Shown in pieces: positions 17,860 to 26,453 of a stretch of DNA of 64,000 nucleotides. The position numbers were made by a program, and so were the translations under genes. The number at the start of each line of letters is the position of its first letter. The first letter of the stretch is position 1. The notes under the pieces are model-generated. The model made no database searches, was not told where the DNA came from, and saw nothing but the letters and a program-made list of their open reading frames with translations. Source of the DNA: Porticoccus litoralis (lineage in GTDB: Bacteria > Pseudomonadota > Gammaproteobacteria > Pseudomonadales > Porticoccaceae); the NCBI RefSeq assembly GCF_030676955.1, contig NZ_JAUUUU010000004.1:62001-126000 (forward strand), in the 5' to 3' direction.

Positions 17860-19178
17860 GGGTCACTGTCTTTGGTATCGGCTACGTAGGGTTGGTGCAG
17901 GGTGCCGTATTGGCAGAAGTGGGTCACGATGTGGTTTGTGTGGATGTAGTCGCTGGCAAGGTTGAACAACTCAAGCAAGGTATCAGCCCCATTTATGAGC
18001 CAGGTCTTGAAAACTTAGTGAAGGAAAACTACAAGGCCGGCCGTTTGAATTTCACCACTGATGTTGCAGAAGCTGTGAGGCACGGAGATGTGCAGTTCAT
18101 TGCGGTAGGTACTCCACCTGACGAGGATGGTTCCGCTGATCTGAAGTATGTACTTGCTGTGGCAGAGTCGATTGCCCGAAACATGGAGCGAGATCAGATA
18201 ATTATCGATAAATCCACCGTCCCTGTAGGCACCGCGGATAAGGTCGCTTTGCACGTGGCCAGTGTGCTGGCCGAACGCGGTCGCGCAGATCTTACTTTCG
18301 ATGTGGTCTCTAATCCCGAGTTCCTCAAGGAAGGTTCTGCCGTTGCCGATTGCATGCGCCCAGACCGTATTGTCATTGGCACCAGCAGCAAAGTTAGTGA
18401 AGATGTGGTGAGAGAACTATATGCGCCATTCAATCGCAATCATGAGAAAATTATTGTTATGGATGTGCGGAGTGCTGAACTGACGAAGTACGCGGCCAAC
18501 TGTATGCTAGCTACCAAGATCAGTTTCATGAATGAGATGGCGAACATGGCAGAGCGACTAGGGGCTGATATCGAGATGGTTCGTCAGGGTATCGGCTCTG
18601 ACCCTCGTATCGGTTACCACTTTATTTATGCTGGGGCAGGTTACGGAGGCTCCTGTTTTCCCAAGGACGTCCAGGCTTTGATCCAGGCGGCCGAAGGTAT
18701 AGGCTTTGATGCTACCCTGCTGAAGGCGGTTGAGATACGCAATGATCACCAGAAGCGGATGTTATTCGACAAGATTTCGGCACATTTTTTTGGCGAGCTT
18801 GCAGGTAAAACCTTCGCTCTCTGGGGGCTGAGTTTTAAGCCCAATACCGATGATATGCGTGAGGCACCCAGCCGCGTATTGATGGAGGCGCTCTGGGAAG
18901 CAGGTGCTCGCGTTCAGGCATTTGATCCGGAGGCTATGGAGGAGGCCCGGCGTATCTATGCTGATCGCCACGAGCTAAGCCTTTGCAACACAAAGGAGGC
19001 TGCTCTAGAGGGTGCGGATGCCCTTATCATTGTTACTGAGTGGCAGTTATTTAAAGCGCCCGATTTTGAGTTCATCAAGAGTCAGATGAGAGCGCCAGTA
19101 ATATTCGATGGCCGAAATCTATTTGATCCCGTGCGAATGAGTAAGAAAGGGATTCGCTATTACTCCATAGGCCGTTGA
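17856..19178 (+). CDS. ugd: UDP-glucose 6-dehydrogenase
   Basis: Oxidises UDP-glucose to UDP-glucuronate with NAD+, supplying an acidic sugar for the polysaccharide. It has 440 residues. The NAD-binding Rossmann motif FGIGYVGLVQG is at the N terminus, and the catalytic Cys is in GYGGSCFPKDVQAL (about residue 265). The C-terminal domain motif SFKPNTDDMREAPS is present. The GGSCFPKD context fits UDP-glucose rather than GDP-mannose dehydrogenase. Confidence 0.93.
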   Translation: MRVTVFGIGYVGLVQGAVLAEVGHDVVCVDVVAGKVEQLKQGISPIYEPGLENLVKENYKAGRLNFTTDVAEAVRHGDVQFIAVGTPPDEDGSADLKYVLAVAESIARNMERDQIIIDKSTVPVGTADKVALHVASVLAERGRADLTFDVVSNPEFLKEGSAVADCMRPDRIVIGTSSKVSEDVVRELYAPFNRNHEKIIVMDVRSAELTKYAANCMLATKISFMNEMANMAERLGADIEMVRQGIGSDPRIGYHFIYAGAGYGGSCFPKDVQALIQAAEGIGFDATLLKAVEIRNDHQKRMLFDKISAHFFGELAGKTFALWGLSFKPNTDDMREAPSRVLMEALWEAGARVQAFDPEAMEEARRIYADRHELSLCNTKEAALEGADALIIVTEWQLFKAPDFEFIKSQMRAPVIFDGRNLFDPVRMSKKGIRYYSIGR

Positions 19179-19217
19179 GCTTTCCTTCGTTGACGGCAGC
19201 ACTAGTTTAGGTCTGTA

Positions 19218-20852
19218 ATGAAACCGAACATTCTGATTATCATTCCAGCCCGCGGTGGCTCTAAGGGGATACCTCGGAAAAATCTGCGTGCCTTGGCTGG
19301 CAAGCCCCTGATTTACTACAGCATCCAGACAGCGCTTGGCTCTAAGTTCCAGCCGGACGTCTACGTATCCACTGACGATGGTGAAATTGCTGCTATATCG
19401 GAAAAAATTGGTGCGAAGATTATCAACCGGGATGCATCCAAGTCGCAGGATCACACCACCCTGGACCCGGTGATTTTTGACGGTTACCAGCAGGCGCGGG
19501 AGAAGGAGGGGAAGGACTACGACCTTATCGTCACTCTGCAGCCTACCTCTCCGTTGCTCAAGAGTACCTCGCTTGATATGGCGCTGGAGCGACTGATTGA
19601 AGAGCCAACTATTGACACTATCATCTCCGCCCGCGATGACACTCACCTCACTTGGAAGCGAGAGAAGGGGCGTTATGTTCCCAACTATACAAAGCGTGTC
19701 AATCGCCAGTATATGGAGCCGGTGTTCAAGGAAACTGGCGGCTTTCTCATCACCCGCGGCTCAGTCATCTCGGAAAACAATCGTATAGGCCCGCACGTGG
19801 AGTTGTACCTGTTGCATGGTGGCGAAGACATTGATATCGATACCTACGAAGATTGGAGTCTTTGTGAATTCTACCTCAAGCGCAAAAAGATCCTATTCGT
19901 CGTCTCCGGTTACCAGCAGATCGGTCTCGGTCATGTCTACAATACCTTATTGGTCGCCAACGACATCCTTAATCATCAGATTGAATTCCTAGTGGATGAC
20001 CAGAGTCAGCTCGCCTTTGACAAGATTGCCTCCAAGAACTACGTGGTGCACATGCAGGTGCGGGAAAACATAGTCGATGACATCCTTCAGCTTACGCCTG
20101 ATGTGGTGATCAATGATTGTCTGGATACTAGTGAAAGTTACATGGCGGCGCTCAAGCAGGTTGGTATTCGGACTATCAACTTTGAGGATTTGGGGCCAGG
20201 TGCACGCTTAGCAGATCTGGTAATTAATGCGATCTACCCTGAGCGTGAAGTCTTGCCCCAGCATTACTTCGGCCAAGAGTATTTTATTCTGCGCGACGAA
20301 TTTATTCTTACTTCGCTCAATCAACCAGCGGAGCATGTGCGTAGGGTATTGTTGACCTTTGGTGGGGTCGACCCTAACAACTACACCTGTAAAGTGATCG
20401 AAGCTATCCACCCATATTGCTGCGAGCGTGGCATAGAGATTTTTGTGGTGGCGGGTTTTGGTTATACCCAGTACGAGACCCTCGAGACTTATAAGGATAT
20501 CAAAGTATTCTGTAACAGTATGACCATCGCCGAGCATATGAATGGTGCAGATATCATCTTTACTTCTGCCGGGCGCACCACCTATGAAGTGGCTTCACTG
20601 CAGGTGCCGTCGATAGTTTTGGCACAGAATGAGCGGGAGCTGACCCACTTCTTCGCCTCGGCCGAATACGGATTTCTCAACCTTGGTTTAGGGACTTCCG
20701 TTTCCAGACAGGAAATCCTCCAGGCTTTCGTCGGCCTAGTGGAAAACTATCAGTCCCGTCAATACATGAGCGGCCTCATGGCCAAGTCTGACCTGGCCAG
20801 TGGCCGTAAGAGGACACTCAAATTGGTCAATGATATTTTGGAGCAGGAATGA
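19218..20852 (+). CDS. Fused CMP-sugar (nonulosonate) cytidylyltransferase / PseG-like nucleotide-sugar hydrolase
   Basis: A 544-residue two-domain protein. Residues 1 to about 220 are an acylneuraminate cytidylyltransferase (NeuA/PseF type): IIPARGGSKGIPRKNL at 8-23, STDDGEIA at 51-58, LQPTSPLL at 108-115 and IDIDTYEDW at 205-213. From about 223 the sequence becomes a GT-B-fold domain of the PseG/SpsG type: GLGH at 236-239 with the catalytic-type His, TFGGVDPNN at 380-388, and SAGRTTYEVASL. The usual GxGHxxR is GLGHVYN here, so the Arg is missing. The predicted roles are release of a sugar from its UDP carrier and, two steps later, CMP activation of the NeuB product. It overlaps the NeuB-like gene by 4 bp. 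Substrate identity is unknown. Confidence 0.82.
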   Translation: MKPNILIIIPARGGSKGIPRKNLRALAGKPLIYYSIQTALGSKFQPDVYVSTDDGEIAAISEKIGAKIINRDASKSQDHTTLDPVIFDGYQQAREKEGKDYDLIVTLQPTSPLLKSTSLDMALERLIEEPTIDTIISARDDTHLTWKREKGRYVPNYTKRVNRQYMEPVFKETGGFLITRGSVISENNRIGPHVELYLLHGGEDIDIDTYEDWSLCEFYLKRKKILFVVSGYQQIGLGHVYNTLLVANDILNHQIEFLVDDQSQLAFDKIASKNYVVHMQVRENIVDDILQLTPDVVINDCLDTSESYMAALKQVGIRTINFEDLGPGARLADLVINAIYPEREVLPQHYFGQEYFILRDEFILTSLNQPAEHVRRVLLTFGGVDPNNYTCKVIEAIHPYCCERGIEIFVVAGFGYTQYETLETYKDIKVFCNSMTIAEHMNGADIIFTSAGRTTYEVASLQVPSIVLAQNERELTHFFASAEYGFLNLGLGTSVSRQEILQAFVGLVENYQSRQYMSGLMAKSDLASGRKRTLKLVNDILEQE

Positions 20853-21907
20853 ACATTCTCCAGTTGTTTAACTCGACCGACCCGCACGCAGCCAAACTCT
20901 ATCACCCTTACGTCATCGCTGAGGCCGGCGTCAATCATGAAGGCTCTATGGAGATCGCCCAAAGGCTGGTCGATGAGGCCAAGGAAGGTGGTGCCGATGC
21001 CATCAAGTTCCAGACTTACAAGGCTGACACACTGGCGTCCAAGCATTCGCCAGCCTACTGGGACACCAGTAAGGAACCAACCCGGTCCCAACATGAGCTG
21101 TTTTCCAGGCACGACAAGTTCTGGAAAACCGAGATGGTCGCCCTGAAGGAGTACTGCGATAAGGTCGGCATCGAGTTCATGAGCACGCCCTTCGATATCG
21201 AGTCGGCGACCTTTCTCAGCGACCTGATGAATGTGTACAAGATCTCCTCGTCGGATATCACCAACAAGCCGTTCATCCAGTTCATGTGTGGTTTCAACAA
21301 GCCGATCATTCTCTCCACTGGTGCTAGTCACCTCTGGGAAATCCAGGAAGCCGTCGGGTGGATCGAACATTTTGGTAACCCACTGGCCTTGCTGCACTGT
21401 GTGCTGAACTATCCGACTGCGGATGAAAATGCCAACCTCGGTATGCTTCTAGGCCTGAAGCGCGCCTTTCCGGATAAGTTCATTGGCTATTCTGACCACA
21501 CCCTGCCCAACGACATGAAGGTCTGCGAAATGGCCACTCTATTGGGCAGCGTCATCATTGAGAAGCACTTCACCCACGACAAGACTTTGCCGGGGAACGA
21601 CCACTACCATGCCATGGACATGGAAGACCTGAAGGCCTTCCGTAGAAATCTGGAGCGGACCTTCAGTATTCTCGGCAATTTCAAGGTTGAAGCTCTGAGT
21701 GAAGAAGAACCGGCCCGTCGTAACGCACGCCGCAGTCTGGTTGCCACCCATGATATTCCCGTCGGCAAGCTGATCGAGCTGGCTGATTTGACCTTCAAGC
21801 GCCCCGCGCATGGCATCAGTCCGCGTTCCATAGACGAGCTGGTCGGCAAAACTGCCCTACAGGCGATCCCCGAAGATACAGTGTTGCAGTGGGGAATGTT
21901 TGAGTGA
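20849..21907 (+). CDS. NeuB-family nonulosonate synthase
   Basis: Condenses PEP with a six-carbon amino-sugar to give a nine-carbon ulosonic acid (sialic, pseudaminic or legionaminic type). It has 352 residues. The TIM-barrel catalytic part shows EAGVNHEG (25-32), DAIKFQTYKAD and GYSDHT. The C-terminal SAF (antifreeze-like) domain runs from about 293 (RRSLVATHDIPVGKLI) to the end. It overlaps both neighbours by 4 bp, so it is translationally coupled to the cytidylyltransferase/PseG fusion and to the pyruvyltransferase-family gene. Which branch of the family it belongs to cannot be decided by eye. Confidence 0.88.
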   Translation: MNILQLFNSTDPHAAKLYHPYVIAEAGVNHEGSMEIAQRLVDEAKEGGADAIKFQTYKADTLASKHSPAYWDTSKEPTRSQHELFSRHDKFWKTEMVALKEYCDKVGIEFMSTPFDIESATFLSDLMNVYKISSSDITNKPFIQFMCGFNKPIILSTGASHLWEIQEAVGWIEHFGNPLALLHCVLNYPTADENANLGMLLGLKRAFPDKFIGYSDHTLPNDMKVCEMATLLGSVIIEKHFTHDKTLPGNDHYHAMDMEDLKAFRRNLERTFSILGNFKVEALSEEEPARRNARRSLVATHDIPVGKLIELADLTFKRPAHGISPRSIDELVGKTALQAIPEDTVLQWGMFE

Positions 21908-23052
21908 AAGATTACTATGTCATTCTGACGGGCAGTAAAAATAATGCCGGCGATTTCTTGATCAAATACCGCGCGAAAAAACTGTTTGCCGCCCTCAGGC
22001 CTGACCGGGAGATTGTCGATCTTGACGCATGGAAACCCTTCGATGCAGCCACTCTGGAATTGGTCAACAATGCCAAGGCCTTGATCCTTATGGGTGGCCC
22101 CTCATTACAGTCCCATATGCACCCGGGCATTTACGCGTTGACTGCCAATCTTGACGATATCAAAGTGCCTATCACCACTATGGGTATCGGTTGGAAGTCT
22201 ATCAGCGGCAACTGGCAGGACAGCTACGATTACCCCTTGTCCGCCAGCACCCTGAAACTGTTGAAAAAGGCAGCAGGCTCCGGTCTACCGTTTAGCGTGC
22301 GAGACTTTCATACTCTTAATACCTTAGCCTTCAAGGGCTTCGACAATGTTTTAATGACCGGCTGCCCGGCCTATTACGATCTGGATTTCATCGGCAAGGA
22401 ATTCAAGCTGCCCGAGAAGCTGCGCAAGGTGGCGTTCTCGCTGGGCGTTTCCTTTATCGAAAGCGCTTCGATGGAGCGGGAAATGAAGTCGCAGATATTG
22501 CGGCTCAGGGAGTATTTCAAAGAAGCTGAGTTCGAGGTGGTTTTCCACCATGCCCTTGATTCAAACACCTTCCTTAAAAGCCATGGTGCCAAACAGGTGC
22601 ATAACAGTAAGCATAATGAGTTTGCACAGTGGTTGAAGGGGGAGGGCATTGCCTATGTGGATATATCTGGTAGTGCAGAGAGTTTGGTGGACTATTACTC
22701 ATCTGTAGACCTACATGTTGGTTATCGAGTTCATGCACATATCTTTATGAACTCGATTTCGCGTATGTCCGTGCTAATCGCGGAAGATGGTCGTGGAAAG
22801 GCTGTCGAAAAGGTGATCGGTGGTATGGTAGTAGAGGGTTTTCACCATTATCGTAATGATATTCTGAGCAAGGTCTGTAAAAAGATCTTTTCCGGATATA
22901 ACCGATATGTCGCTAATAAACGAGTAGCGGATGACGTTGTTGCTCAAATGCGATACGAGTTGTACTCAAAAGGACACAGGATGAATGTGTCGCGTACGAT
23001 GATGGATTCAAATTTCTCCGTTATGAAAAACTATTTAGAGAGACTGCCATGA
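21904..23052 (+). CDS. Polysaccharide pyruvyltransferase-family protein
   Basis: 382 residues starting at a GTG that overlaps the NeuB-like stop (GTGA). The family (CsaB/WcaK) has a GT-B-like fold and usually transfers a pyruvyl group from PEP to a sugar hydroxyl. Supporting segments are GSKNNAGDFLI at the N terminus, LILMGGPSL, and HVGYRVHAHIFMNSI near residue 275, which matches the conserved HxGxRxHxxI of the family. Because the family is structurally close to some sialyltransferases and because it is coupled to CMP-sugar synthesis, a glycosyltransferase role is an alternative. Confidence 0.75.
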   Translation: MKDYYVILTGSKNNAGDFLIKYRAKKLFAALRPDREIVDLDAWKPFDAATLELVNNAKALILMGGPSLQSHMHPGIYALTANLDDIKVPITTMGIGWKSISGNWQDSYDYPLSASTLKLLKKAAGSGLPFSVRDFHTLNTLAFKGFDNVLMTGCPAYYDLDFIGKEFKLPEKLRKVAFSLGVSFIESASMEREMKSQILRLREYFKEAEFEVVFHHALDSNTFLKSHGAKQVHNSKHNEFAQWLKGEGIAYVDISGSAESLVDYYSSVDLHVGYRVHAHIFMNSISRMSVLIAEDGRGKAVEKVIGGMVVEGFHHYRNDILSKVCKKIFSGYNRYVANKRVADDVVAQMRYELYSKGHRMNVSRTMMDSNFSVMKNYLERLP

Positions 23053-23717
23053 TCTTTCTCGACAAATTGAGGAATTTGAAGCGGTTTGCCGAGCAACGGA
23101 AGTACCGGAAGTATAATATCCTTGCAGCGCATGTATCCATCGCACCAGGCGCGGTCTTGAGCGGTGCCGTACTGAATGCGTATTCTCGTATCGCGCTTGG
23201 GGCAAGTGTTCAGGATAGTTTGGTAGGGGACTACTCGGCTATTGGCCGTTACACAAAAGTAGCCAAGGCGGAAATAGGGAAGTTCTGTGCCATATCTTGG
23301 GATTGTACGATTAATGCGATCAGTCATTCTCATGAAAATCTGACAATCAGTGCTTTTCCTTATGTTCCCTATGTGGGTGGGTTTGTCGACAAACGCAGTC
23401 AGACCTACAAAAAGGTTCTAATCGGGAATGATGTCTGGATTGGTGCGAATTCTGTAATCATGCCGGGCGTCACCATTGGAGATGGCGCTGTAATCGGTGC
23501 TGGTGCCGTAGTCACCAAGGATGTCCCTGCTTATGCCATTGTCGTGGGTGTGCCTGCAAAGATTGCCAAATACCGCTTCTCTGATGAGGTCATCAGAAAA
23601 TTGCTTGAGATCAAGTGGTGGGACTTGGACCGGGACGTCATCAAAAAGAATATCCACTTGTTTCAAGGAACTCTGGATGAGCTAAAGCTTACGGAGTTGG
23701 CGAGTATACAGAAGTGA
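23049..23717 (+). CDS. Hexapeptide-repeat acyltransferase (CatB/VatD-like)
   Basis: A left-handed beta-helix acyltransferase of 222 residues. The repeats are clear from about residue 27, with a loop containing the likely catalytic His (NAISHSHENLT, about 90-100) and the terminal coils IGNDVWIGANSVIMPGVTIGDGAVIGAGAVVTKD (written here only as a region, 125-160). The C-terminal extension KWWDLD is typical of the xenobiotic acetyltransferase branch. In this locus it probably O- or N-acetylates a sugar of the repeat unit. It overlaps both neighbouring genes by 4 bp. Confidence 0.85.
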   Translation: MIFLDKLRNLKRFAEQRKYRKYNILAAHVSIAPGAVLSGAVLNAYSRIALGASVQDSLVGDYSAIGRYTKVAKAEIGKFCAISWDCTINAISHSHENLTISAFPYVPYVGGFVDKRSQTYKKVLIGNDVWIGANSVIMPGVTIGDGAVIGAGAVVTKDVPAYAIVVGVPAKIAKYRFSDEVIRKLLEIKWWDLDRDVIKKNIHLFQGTLDELKLTELASIQK

Positions 23718-24964
23718 TTCGTAACGCCTTTACCTATCTAGGGTCGAGTATTGTTAACAAGGCTGCCCCTTTTCTTTTGTTGCCGTTCTTAACTAGATTC
23801 CTCGGGCCGGCAGAGTTCGGGGCGCTTTCAATTTTTCTAGTCATTAACGGACTATTTTTTGCCGTTATTGGTATGGGTATCCATACCAACATATCGAAGA
23901 ATTTCTTTGCTTCATCACGAAGTGAGTTGGCAGTTCTCATTGGCAATATGCTATTTGTGCTTGGAGCAGGCTCGCTCTTGATATTGTTGTTGTGCTTGGG
24001 GGTCGCTCTCACAACTGAGCAGTTCTTATCGATTCCTGCTGAATTATGGTTAGTCTTTCCAATCCTGAGTTTCATGATGATGGTTAATACCATTAATTTG
24101 ACGCTTCTGCGGAATGAAGGAAAAGCCTATGTTTATGCGGGTTTCGAGGTTAGTAACACTTCTTTGAGTGTCGCGGTAACTGTGATTTTGCTCGCAGGGT
24201 TTAATTTTGGTTGGTACTCTCAGGTTGTCGGATTACTTGTAGCGAATACTGTTTTTTTTGTTGTGGCACTCTTATCCATCTGGCGAAGAGGCTATCTGAA
24301 ATTTTCAGTTCGTAAAGGCGTTATCCAATCTATTCTTCAGCTTTCCTTGCCATTGATTCCACACGCTCTGGGCGGTGTGGTTATTGCCGTCAGCGATCGG
24401 ATTTTTATTGAACGCATGGTCGGACTAGAGGCCGTGGCTCTATATTCGATTGGCTACAGCTTCGGCATGATTGTTGGCTTGTTTATAGATGCCTTCGTCA
24501 AGGCTTGGACACCTTGGTTTTTCAAAGTCCTTCAGGTTCCGGTGGATAAGGTCAAACGAGATGTCGTTCGCTATACCTATGGATATTTTGCGGGTGTTTT
24601 TGTTCTGGCGGGAGTGATCGCCTTGGTGTCCGTGATTATTCTTCCTTACGTGGTTCACAAGTCTTTTTCTGGAGCGGTGGATTATATATTTTGGATATCC
24701 ATGGGGTGTGCTGTTCAGGGAGTTTACAAGATTTTTTTCCCTTACCTTGTGTATATAAATGAGACATCTTTCTTGGCAGTTAGCACAGTATTGTCTGCCA
24801 TTATCAACTTAATTTTGAATTATGTTTTTATCCAGTATTTCGGGGCCATAGGTGCGGCGTACTCGACGTTGTTCTCATATGCGTTGAGTGCGGTGTTGGT
24901 TTTCCATTACCAAAGTCGCCGCTTCCCTATGCCCTGGGCTTTCTGGAAGGCGATAAGGCCGTGA
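23714..24964 (+). CDS. wzx: Repeat-unit flippase, Wzx family
   Basis: A polytopic membrane protein of 416 residues with about twelve hydrophobic segments spread evenly along the chain, in the MOP/PST flippase pattern. The N terminus (SSIVNKAAPFLLLPFLTRFLGPAEFG) is characteristic of polysaccharide flippases. It would move the undecaprenyl-linked repeat unit across the inner membrane for polymerisation by Wzy. The start is a GTG overlapping the acyltransferase stop. The region is visibly richer in A/T than the flanking housekeeping genes, as usual for wzx and wzy. Confidence 0.88.
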   Translation: MIRNAFTYLGSSIVNKAAPFLLLPFLTRFLGPAEFGALSIFLVINGLFFAVIGMGIHTNISKNFFASSRSELAVLIGNMLFVLGAGSLLILLLCLGVALTTEQFLSIPAELWLVFPILSFMMMVNTINLTLLRNEGKAYVYAGFEVSNTSLSVAVTVILLAGFNFGWYSQVVGLLVANTVFFVVALLSIWRRGYLKFSVRKGVIQSILQLSLPLIPHALGGVVIAVSDRIFIERMVGLEAVALYSIGYSFGMIVGLFIDAFVKAWTPWFFKVLQVPVDKVKRDVVRYTYGYFAGVFVLAGVIALVSVIILPYVVHKSFSGAVDYIFWISMGCAVQGVYKIFFPYLVYINETSFLAVSTVLSAIINLILNYVFIQYFGAIGAAYSTLFSYALSAVLVFHYQSRRFPMPWAFWKAIRP

Positions 24965-25049
24965 TGGTAGTGCCGGGCTTTCATTTAGTTCGCCGATGTG
25001 CTTTTGGAAGCAGTTCGCTCCTTTTTCAGGGAACAGGTTCTTCTGTGTC

Positions 25050-26453
25050 ATGAATGTAGATCAAATGGATGTGGCGGCGCTTTGCCAGTGTATTTGGGAA
25101 GTCGAGTATAAGTATGATCTGCTTGATTTCAATGTGGGTGGAGTCAAGGTCTGGCAATACATGCGGATGCCAATTTACTACTATGTTGCCGAGCAGGCTG
25201 GTCTGTTCTTGGCGCCGCATGTACAAAAAAACACTACTATTTCCAAGCTGGCCAAAATCTGCAAGTATTTGTTCGGCGCGCTCTTCCACAACCCCTTTCT
25301 CCGTCGCGGTCCAGTAGAGCAGGTAGTTATTGAGCACCCACGCAGTATGAAACTGGCAGGAGAAGAAGTTGATATCTACAGCCATTTCTACGTTCGGGAA
25401 CTCAAACGCAAAGGCATTCCTTATTTGTCCCTGGATCGTGCCGACCTAAGTTCTAGTCATCGCAAGGCTTACGACTCGGAGCGCAGCTTCATCGATATTT
25501 TCCCAGTGCTGGTGAAACTAATTGGACTGTTCAGTCGCCCCTGTCTTACAGAGCAGCAACGAGCTACGCTTCAAGCGGTCAGCGAGCGACTTTCCCGGCA
25601 GGTCGGCGTTTCACTTGATCTGGAAGCACTTCTGGCTTCTGCAGTGCCCAAGTTCAAGATTAACAAACGTCTTTATCAAGCCTTGTTCAAACGCCTGAAA
25701 CCTAAACGACTGGTGGTGGTGGTGAGCTATGCCTATGGTGATGCTATATGTGCGGCCAAGGAGCTAGGCATCGAGACGCTAGAAATCCAGCATGGCACTT
25801 TCAGCCGCTACCACCTGGGGTATAGCTACCCAGACACAAAGAGTGGTCTCGACTACTTCCCTGATGCCTTCATGGCTTGGGGCAGTTTTTGGCGTGACAT
25901 GGGTGTGCTGCCTCTGCCTTCTGAGGCTATTCAGGTGGTCGGTTTTCCTTATTTCATCGGCCTTAAGGACCGCTATGCGCATATCAAAAAAAACGACAAG
26001 CGGGTGGTGGTGCTGTCTCAGGGCGCGCTTGGCGCCAAGATTGCCGAACAGGTGTATGCTCTACGCGACGTTTTGAGCGACTACGACATCATTTACAAAC
26101 TGCATCCGGGCGAGTTTGCTCGGTGGCAAGACTACGAACCGTTGTGCAAGTTGGCGGAGCAACCCAATGTCCGTATTGCCAAGGAGGACAATCTGTATGA
26201 GTTGCTGGCGGGAGCAGGCTACCAGATTGGGGTCTTCTCAACGGCAGTTTACGAAGGAATAGGTTTTGGTTGCCGAACCCTGCTGCTTGATCTGCCAGGC
26301 GTGGAATATATGACCGACTTGGTGGAGCAGGGCCTCGCTTCAATGGTTCGCAATGAGGATGACCTGCTTAAAGCTTTGGGCGAGGCCGGAGATCCGGAGG
26401 CCAGCTTTGATCCTGGGGCGGTTTTCGGGTGTGATGCGAGTGTGCGGCCATGA
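25050..26453 (+). CDS. Putative GT-B-type transferase of the polysaccharide locus
   Basis: 467 residues from the ATG at 25050 (MNVDQMDVAALCQ), which has an AGG-containing purine stretch upstream; an in-frame ATG at 24996 would add 18 residues without support. I do not recognise a precise family. The C-terminal half resembles GT-B proteins of the capsule/CDP-glycerol or sialyltransferase-like groups: a Rossmann-like VVVVSYAYGDA, EIQHGTFSRYHLGYSYP, then a second domain with VVVLSQGALG, IYKLHPGE and FSTAVYEGIGFG. The KLHPGE and STxxxE segments are the nucleotide-binding features. It may transfer the CMP-activated sugar made by the upstream cassette. That is inference. Confidence 0.6.
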   Translation: MNVDQMDVAALCQCIWEVEYKYDLLDFNVGGVKVWQYMRMPIYYYVAEQAGLFLAPHVQKNTTISKLAKICKYLFGALFHNPFLRRGPVEQVVIEHPRSMKLAGEEVDIYSHFYVRELKRKGIPYLSLDRADLSSSHRKAYDSERSFIDIFPVLVKLIGLFSRPCLTEQQRATLQAVSERLSRQVGVSLDLEALLASAVPKFKINKRLYQALFKRLKPKRLVVVVSYAYGDAICAAKELGIETLEIQHGTFSRYHLGYSYPDTKSGLDYFPDAFMAWGSFWRDMGVLPLPSEAIQVVGFPYFIGLKDRYAHIKKNDKRVVVLSQGALGAKIAEQVYALRDVLSDYDIIYKLHPGEFARWQDYEPLCKLAEQPNVRIAKEDNLYELLAGAGYQIGVFSTAVYEGIGFGCRTLLLDLPGVEYMTDLVEQGLASMVRNEDDLLKALGEAGDPEASFDPGAVFGCDASVRP

